Below are positions 36,266 to 41,126 of a stretch of DNA of 41,126 nucleotides, piece after piece. The position numbers were made by a program, and so were the translations under genes. The stretch is from Sulfuritalea sp. (GTDB lineage Bacteria; Pseudomonadota; Gammaproteobacteria; Burkholderiales; Rhodocyclaceae). Location: NCBI GenBank assembly GCA_022842325.1, contig JALHPU010000034.1, forward strand, positions 1-41,126. The letters run 5' to 3'. Each line of letters starts with the position of its first letter. Position 1 is the first letter of the stretch. A model generated the notes under the pieces. That model saw only the letters and a program-made list of their open reading frames with translations. It had not been told where the DNA came from and searched no databases.

Positions 36266-37357
36266 TCAGGAGATCAGGCCGAGTTCCGTCGCCCGCCGCA
36301 CGGCCTCGGCGCGGGTGCGGCAATTCAATGCAAGAAGTGCGTTTGCAACGTGCATTTCGACCGTGCGCGGACTCAGGGACAACTTGCGGGCGATTTCCTT
36401 GTCGGTCTGCCCCTTGCCGACTTCGCCCAGGATTTCCAGCTGGCGCGGTGTCAGCGGCGATCTGCCGTCGGGCTTTCCGTCCAATTGCTCTCGCGTGGGT
36501 TCCGTCTCGGATGCCGGAAGGAAGGCACGAAGTTCGGCAACAAACGTTGCCCATGCCGGCTCGGTTTCGAAGGGCAAATGGTTCTTGCTCGGCAGCGGCA
36601 CCAGGCGCGCATGCGGAATCAGTGACGCCATCAGGCGGCCCTCTTCGAAGGGGAAGCAGGGATCGTCCTTCGCATGGAAGACCAAGGTCGGACATTGCAC
36701 TTTCGGCGCCACGTCGCGCACGTCAATCTCGAATACCACCTCCATGAAGCGCACGGCGTTGGCGCCGGAGACGGTCAGGCGCTGAGCCTCGTCGACCGCA
36801 CGCTGCTGCTCCGCCGTCGCGTCATGGAGCAACTGGGAAATGAATACCTGGCGGAACGAGGAGCTGTCCGCGCCCCATCCAAGTTCGGCGGCCTTGAGCA
36901 TGGCCGCCGCCGCATCGACGATCCTTGGCGGCGGGTTGCGTTTCAGCAAACCGCGCGCGCAGCCGCCGTAAAGGATCAGATGGCTGACACGATCCGGATG
37001 GCGCGCGGCATAACCGATGGCTATTGCCGCCCCTTGGGAATTGCCAAACAAGGGAAAGCGCTCGATGTCGAGAGTCGCGACCACGGCTTCGAGATCCTCG
37101 ATCCATGCGTCCATCGAAATCCGGTCGACTTCGCGGTCGGACAATCCGCAGCCCCTCGAGTCATACCGGATCAGCTCGTTTTGACGACTCAGCTCCGCCA
37201 CCCAATGACGGGTGAACAGGTTGTACGGGTCCTTTTCGACGTGGGTTAACCAAGTGGCTGCCTTTACCAGCGGCAGCCCCTGTCCTACGGTCGCGACAGC
37301 GAGGCGCGTGCCGTCGGCGCTGGTGCAGAACCGGATCTGCTGCTGTTCTCTGCTCAT
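36266..37357 (-). CDS. alpha/beta hydrolase-LuxR fusion regulator
   Basis: A 363-residue protein. Residues about 5-275 form an alpha/beta hydrolase domain with ELIRYDSRGCGLSD and nucleophile elbow LFGNSQGAAIAIGYAARHP (Ser in GNSQG), Asp in FHAKDDPCFP and His in SKNHLPFE. Residues about 298-360 are a LuxR/GerE helix-turn-helix (SPLTPRQLEILGEVGKGQTDKEIA, then RTVEMHVANALLAL). The hydrolase triad seems intact, so the domain may sense or cleave a ligand. An AT-rich palindrome (ACTAAT-A-ATTAGT, 37361-37373) lies just upstream of the start and may be a promoter or autoregulatory element. The likely target is the adjacent hydrolase gene. Confidence 0.88.
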   Translation of the reverse strand: MSREQQQIRFCTSADGTRLAVATVGQGLPLVKAATWLTHVEKDPYNLFTRHWVAELSRQNELIRYDSRGCGLSDREVDRISMDAWIEDLEAVVATLDIERFPLFGNSQGAAIAIGYAARHPDRVSHLILYGGCARGLLKRNPPPRIVDAAAAMLKAAELGWGADSSSFRQVFISQLLHDATAEQQRAVDEAQRLTVSGANAVRFMEVVFEIDVRDVAPKVQCPTLVFHAKDDPCFPFEEGRLMASLIPHARLVPLPSKNHLPFETEPAWATFVAELRAFLPASETEPTREQLDGKPDGRSPLTPRQLEILGEVGKGQTDKEIARKLSLSPRTVEMHVANALLALNCRTRAEAVRRATELGLIS

Positions 37358-37799
37358 CTCACTAATAATTAGTCAGTTTGGCGCGCCAGGGAGAGAAACA
37401 GTCGCGGGGAAAATCAGCCCGCCGGAAGTTTTCTGTTCCTGCGGAGTATCTGTGAGTCCGGCACGGTAAGTCAACAAACGGCGATGGCCGGTTGGGTTAA
37501 TCGGCACGAATTGCTTGTGTGCTGGCATCGCAAGAATCGGACCGGTTTCTGAGTGCACCAACCCCGAGGATGGCGTCTTCAGAGTAAAGGTGACAGGCCG
37601 GAGTAGGTTCAGTGCGGCCGGTGGGTTCCAGCCCGGCAACGTCTCTTGATGGCCCGGGCCTGCCTGCCACTTGGAACAAATGCTACCCCTTGGAACGGCA
37701 GGTGGACTCCGTAACCCGACGCTCAGATTACATGCTCACAGCATCGCCCATGGCAGCACCTGCTGCGTAGCTGGCGGCTTCTCAACCAGCCATCAACGT
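37358..37799. other. gap upstream of the LuxR fusion gene
   Basis: No gene is supported. It contains the small AT-rich palindrome at 37361-37373 next to the LuxR-fusion start. An 88-codon minus-strand frame (37373-37639) has no ribosome site or recognisable domain, and I do not call it. Confidence 0.4.
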
Positions 37800-38485
37800 C
37801 GGCCAAGCCGAATTGTGTGGATTGGCATTCCGGCAGGTTCCAGGGTACAGCAAGCGTTTGGAAGACCGCTTTCCGAAATCAGCCAGCCTGGCCACTCGTG
37901 AAAGTTGGAAATCAGCTCCCTGCTGAAACAAGATCGGCTACCGATCAACCTGACAGGCTCTCCACAATAGCAGCCGCCTCTACCTTGCCCAGCTTCCGCA
38001 CGGCCACTATCGCTGGCATTTGTCCATTACGCGGTCGTGAACCACCGGTCTCCCAACCGTAAATCGTATGGCCAGAAACGCCAAAGAGTTTGCCCATATT
38101 CTCAGCTGATAGGCCCAGGCGTTTGCGCTGCGCGGCCATGCTTCTAGCGCTATAGCGGATCTTAATTTCACCACTGCCATTACCGTCAAGCTTCGCGCCG
38201 TCGGGTGTTGCCTTAGCCATCGACTTCCCGACCTTAGCTGCTTGCCGCTCCAGTTCTGCGACCTTCCGCTTCAGCGCGGTAATTTCCGAGCGGTAATGCG
38301 CTGCGGCCTTCTTGAGGCTTTCGGTCTCCGCACGAAGTTCCCTGCGCGCAATCCGTGTGATTTCTAATTTGAGGACGGTGGCGAGATTTGCCATAGGTGT
38401 TCCCTCTTAGGACAATAGAGTAGCGTAGCAGATGTAACTCGATAATCAATGAAGCGGCTAAGGGTTATGGCTGCGAGGGCAGATA
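37800..38485 (-). repeat. long inverted repeat, copy B (HTH gene plus flanks)
   Basis: The inverted partner of 3675-4345. Similarity covers the whole HTH gene, its ribosome site and about 140 bases after the stop. It ends close to a GGGGAATTCCCC palindrome (38488-38499) that borders the IS5 remnant. Boundaries are estimated by eye. Confidence 0.8.
37945..38394 (-). CDS. coiled-coil plus XRE-type helix-turn-helix protein, copy B
   Basis: A 149-residue near-twin of the protein at 3755-4204, on the opposite strand. About six substitutions, mostly conservative, lie in the coiled coil and linker (for example Ser10 to Leu, and Ser to Asn in LDGNGSGE). The helix-turn-helix region is identical except for one Ala to Val (IVAVRKLG). 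Both copies keep an intact frame and the AAGAGGGA ribosome site, so both look functional or recently duplicated. The two genes point towards each other across about 33.7 kb. Function is not known. Confidence 0.75.
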   Translation of the reverse strand: MANLATVLKLEITRIARRELRAETESLKKAAAHYRSEITALKRKVAELERQAAKVGKSMAKATPDGAKLDGNGSGEIKIRYSARSMAAQRKRLGLSAENMGKLFGVSGHTIYGWETGGSRPRNGQMPAIVAVRKLGKVEAAAIVESLSG

Positions 38486-38509
38486 CGGGGGAATTCCCCT
38501 GGATCATGC

Positions 38510-39577
38510 TCATGCCGGACGCACCTCTCCCGTCAGGGGTCGGCCCCACTTGCTGACGTTGAGCATCGCCAGCATGGCGAAGACGCGGTTGGCGTTCTTC
38601 GCCAGACCCCGATAGCGAACCTTGGCAAAGCCCCACAGGCGCTTCAATGTCAGGAACGGATGCTCGACCTTGGATCGCACGCTGGATTTGCGGCGGTTGG
38701 TTGCCTTGTCGGCGTCGCTCAGCGGGCGATTCGTGTAGGCACGTTTGTTGGTGAAGTCCTTCGCCTTCGGGGCGATGACCTTCAGCCGCTCACGCTGTTC
38801 CTTGCCCCGGTAGGCGCTGTCGCCGTAGAAGCGCGTCTCTTCGCCATGCAACAGGTTCGGTACCTGGTGACTGTCATGAACGTTGGCGGCCGTGACGCTG
38901 GCGCTGTGGACCAGGCCGGTCTGGCTGTCGGTGCCGATGTGCAGCTTCATGCCGAAGTGCCATTGGTTGCCCTTCTTGGTCTGGTGCATCTCCGGATCGC
39001 GGCTTTTCTCCTGGTTCTTGGTCGAGGGCGGCGCGGCGATCAGCGTGGCATCGACGATCGTGCCACCGGAGAGTTTCATGCCGTTGGCCATCAGCAATTC
39101 ACCGATCTTGGCGAACATGGCCGCCCCCAGGCCGTGGCGTTCCAGTAGATGTCGAAAGTGCAGCAGTGTCGTGGCGTCCGGCACCCGCTCCCGGCCCAGG
39201 TCGATGCGGCAGAACTCGCGAAACACGGAAACGTCGTAGAGGGCGTCTTCGCAGGCTTCGTCGGCGAGGTTGAACCAGTTGGCGACGCAGTACATCCGCA
39301 GCATGCGTTCCAGTCCGACCGGTGGCCGACCATTTCCAGCCTTCGGGTAATGCGGTTCGATCACGGCGCAGAACTCGGCCCACGGCATCAACTTGTCCAT
39401 GCGTGCCAGAAACTCCGCCTTGCGCGTCGCCCGGTTGTGCTTCTCGAATCCTCGTGTCGCCGCCACGACACCGATCGAGCTTGGCGCTGACGTTGGCTGA
39501 ACGCGAAGAAATATCGCGTGCGTTGGCATCCGGCCACTCGATCCGTTCGATAGCAGTTCTCCTTGAGCGAGCGCCAT
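38510..39577 (-). CDS. IS5-family transposase, probably 5'-truncated
   Basis: An IS5-type DDE transposase. The genuine part runs from about FEKHNRATRKAEFLARMDK to the C terminus (about 310 residues). It has the DUF772-like N-terminal block IEPHYPKAGNGRPPVGLERM, the DDE domain with GGTIVDATLIAAP, YGDSAYRGKEQ and the Glu region RSKVEHPFLTLKRLWGF. The nominal open frame starts at 39577, but its first 40 or so residues are antisense to an IS30 transposase fragment, and the normal IS5 start is missing. The gene therefore looks cut at its 5' end near 39450 and is probably inactive. The right end lies near a GGGGAATTCCCC palindrome beside the HTH repeat. Confidence 0.82.
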   Translation of the reverse strand: MALAQGELLSNGSSGRMPTHAIFLRVQPTSAPSSIGVVAATRGFEKHNRATRKAEFLARMDKLMPWAEFCAVIEPHYPKAGNGRPPVGLERMLRMYCVANWFNLADEACEDALYDVSVFREFCRIDLGRERVPDATTLLHFRHLLERHGLGAAMFAKIGELLMANGMKLSGGTIVDATLIAAPPSTKNQEKSRDPEMHQTKKGNQWHFGMKLHIGTDSQTGLVHSASVTAANVHDSHQVPNLLHGEETRFYGDSAYRGKEQRERLKVIAPKAKDFTNKRAYTNRPLSDADKATNRRKSSVRSKVEHPFLTLKRLWGFAKVRYRGLAKNANRVFAMLAMLNVSKWGRPLTGEVRPA

Positions 39578-39618
39578 CCACTATCAGTCGCGAGATCCAG
39601 CGTAACGGTGGGCAAGAT
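39451..39618 (+). pseudogene. IS30-family transposase N-terminal remnant
   Basis: The plus strand encodes SPPRHRSSLALTLAEREE followed by ISRALASGHSIRSIAVLLER and APSTISREIQRNGG, the helix-turn-helix N terminus characteristic of IS30-family transposases. The similarity stops abruptly at both ends: on the left it joins the truncated IS5 transposase, and on the right it loses frame and similarity after about 39618. No catalytic domain remains. Confidence 0.7.
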
Positions 39619-39752
39619 TGCTTATCAGGTAAACCCGACGCGAGAAGACCAGAGTAGCATCATAGGAATTTGTTGCCATCTGGTCTGCTGGGGGCGAGCA
39701 ACATTCCGTGCCAAGAATGGGCACCAATATAGAGCAGGTATCAAGGCGAGGC

Positions 39753-41126
39753 ATGCCCAACAAATCGCTGTACATGATTTTCCTGCGGCTATTCCTGCCG
39801 CTCGCAGTCTTCGTACTGGTGGGTACGTTCTTATACGGTCAAGCTGAGATCGAGCGCGACCTATCACGCCTAAAGGCACAGGAAGCACTGAATATTGGAC
39901 TGGGAGCAGGTGCGTTGTCTCGCAACCTCGACGCCATAATCCGCGATCTGAGGTTTCTCTCCAGTCATAGCGCCCTGCGTGCAGCGGTGGATGCTCCAAC
40001 ACCGAAGAACCTTCAGTACCTTGCTGAAGATTTCTCCACTTTTTCTCGCAGCAACGGAACCTATGCCCAGTTGCGTTGGATCGACGAGACCGGTATGGAG
40101 ATAGTCCGGGTCGACTATGAAAAGGGCACGGCAGTTATTGTTTCGACTGACAAGTTGCAGAACAAGGGCCGACGATATTTTTTTACTGATGCTTTCAAGC
40201 TCAGGCCCGGCGAAATATTTTTGTCGCCTCTCGATCTCAACGTTGAGCAAGACAAAATCGAAGTTCCCCACAAGCCGATGCTGCGGGTGGCAACGCCGGT
40301 CGCGAACAGCCATGGCGTGAAGCGCGGTATTGTCATCCTCAACTTCGCCGGTCAGGTAATGCTTGATTCTTTTTCCGCAGTCGCTCCCGCAACGGCAGAC
40401 CATGCGATGGTACTCAACAATGAAGGCTACTGGCTGAAGAGCCCCAAAGCAGCGGATGAATGGGGCTTCATGTTCAAGCGCACCGACCTGTCACTGGCGG
40501 CACAGGCACCATCGTCTTGGGCGGAAATTCGGTCGATGGATAGTGGCCAGAAGATACTCGGCGACGGCCTGTGGACTTGGCAGACGGTCTATCCGCTCGA
40601 TGTCGGTGCGAAGTCTAGTACCGGCGCCGCCGAGGCGTTTGCACCGAGCAGGGGCGAGGTCGAGAGGAAACAGTATTTCTGGAAATCTGTCGGCCATGTA
40701 CCTGCTGATCTAGTGTTTGCGACTCGCCAAGCCGCTCTGCTCAACCTGGCAGGCGTTTCGACTCTGCTACTCGGTCTGCTGGGTTTCGGGTCGTGGCGGC
40801 TGGCAATTGCCTGGGTCAAGCGGGCAGAGGCCGAAGACGCCCTAAAACGCCTGAATGCTGGACTGGAAAAACTGATCGATAGCCGTACGCAGGAGTTACG
40901 CATCACGGTTGACGAGCTTAACAATGAGGTCGCCGAACGTAAGCGGGCCGAGCTCGAAATCAGAACCCTCAATGTAACTTTAGAAAAACGAGTTCTCCAG
41001 CGCACGACCGACCTCGAAACCACCAATCAGTTGCTCACCCAGGCGAAAATCCAGGCCGAAGCCGCCAACATCGCCAAGAGCGCCTTCCTCGCCAACATGA
41101 GCCACGAAATCCGCACACCGATGAAC
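39753..41126 (+). CDS. membrane sensor histidine kinase, N-terminal part
   Basis: The first 458 residues of a sensor kinase that runs off the window. Membrane helix 1 is at about residues 8-28 ([20 protein letters not shown]). A periplasmic sensor of about 300 residues follows, with dCache-like features ([61 protein letters not shown]). Helix 2 is at about 328-350, then a long coiled coil ([21 protein letters not shown] onward). The window ends in the H-box [14 protein letters not shown], so phospho-acceptor His and ATPase domains begin right at the edge. AAGGCGAGG precedes ATG 39753; an in-frame ATG at 39717 is less well placed. The H-box resembles that of the hybrid kinase at 19817, so a hybrid architecture is likely downstream. 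Confidence 0.85.
   Translation, partial: MPNKSLYMIFLRLFLPLAVFVLVGTFLYGQAEIERDLSRLKAQEALNIGLGAGALSRNLDAIIRDLRFLSSHSALRAAVDAPTPKNLQYLAEDFSTFSRSNGTYAQLRWIDETGMEIVRVDYEKGTAVIVSTDKLQNKGRRYFFTDAFKLRPGEIFLSPLDLNVEQDKIEVPHKPMLRVATPVANSHGVKRGIVILNFAGQVMLDSFSAVAPATADHAMVLNNEGYWLKSPKAADEWGFMFKRTDLSLAAQAPSSWAEIRSMDSGQKILGDGLWTWQTVYPLDVGAKSSTGAAEAFAPSRGEVERKQYFWKSVGHVPADLVFATRQAALLNLAGVSTLLLGLLGFGSWRLAIAWVKRAEAEDALKRLNAGLEKLIDSRTQELRITVDELNNEVAERKRAELEIRTLNVTLEKRVLQRTTDLETTNQLLTQAKIQAEAANIAKSAFLANMSHEIRTPMN

Noticed and set aside
37373..37639. 88-codon minus-strand frame
   Set aside because: No ribosome site, no domain, and composition typical of a chance frame in an intergenic region.

Overview
The window looks like an accessory-rich stretch of a betaproteobacterial chromosome, most likely Rhodocyclales or Burkholderiales (Azoarcus/Thauera/Dechloromonas-like). 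The evidence is the high-GC, tightly overlapping operons, the glutathione-dependent formaldehyde pathway, a DUF2058 protein, Liv-type aromatic-acid ABC uptake, very large hybrid kinases, and IS110/IS5/IS30 debris. The genus is an inference; no rRNA or tRNA is present to settle it.

Layout. 0-3.3 kb holds housekeeping and detoxification genes: the 3' end of class III alcohol dehydrogenase (frmA), S-formylglutathione hydrolase (fghA), a convergent Gfa-family gene, and a DUF2058 gene. 3.7-7 kb holds a coiled-coil/HTH gene, a frameshifted IS110-family transposase and about 1 kb of non-coding debris. 7.0-19.3 kb is a catabolic island: an AraC regulator followed by a tightly packed operon matching the 2-furoate pathway in gene order (three-subunit molybdenum hydroxylase, acyl-CoA synthetase, crotonase) and ending in a complete branched-chain-type ABC importer. 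Furoate would be imported, activated to furoyl-CoA, hydroxylated by the Mo enzyme and released as 2-oxoglutarate.

19.6-32.9 kb is bounded by two near-identical palindromic sites in opposite orientation. It carries a 1643-residue hybrid histidine kinase with a FixL-like (possibly heme-binding) PAS domain, a REC-EAL response regulator, an HU gene, and a sigma-54 activator with a four-cysteine PAS domain. Divergent from the activator is an operon for a small secreted protein, a heme-copper enzyme with CuA (subunits II and I), SenC/SCO, a membrane protein, and a formate/nitrite channel. Gene order matches the norSY-senC-orf1 cluster of ammonia oxidisers (sNOR), and the catalytic subunit lacks the B-type oxidase active-site tyrosine, so NO reduction is more likely than O2 reduction. 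The promoter region shows a -24/-12 element, a consensus IHF site and upstream dyads.

33.0-37.4 kb, all on the minus strand, holds a hypothetical gene, a GYD-domain protein, a SAM methyltransferase interrupted by an in-frame UGA, an alpha/beta hydrolase, and an alpha/beta-hydrolase-LuxR fusion. Reading through the UGA restores a 260-residue methyltransferase, and an E. coli fdhF-like SECIS hairpin lies immediately after it, so this is very probably a selenoprotein related to ArsM-type methyltransferases. 37.8-39.6 kb holds an inverted second copy of the coiled-coil/HTH gene, a 5'-truncated IS5 transposase and an IS30 remnant. The window ends inside a second membrane histidine kinase, at its H-box.

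The most noteworthy points are the UGA/SECIS methyltransferase, the sigma-54-controlled sNOR operon with its nitrite channel, the paired palindromic sites around that island, and the inverted HTH-gene repeat spanning about 33 kb.
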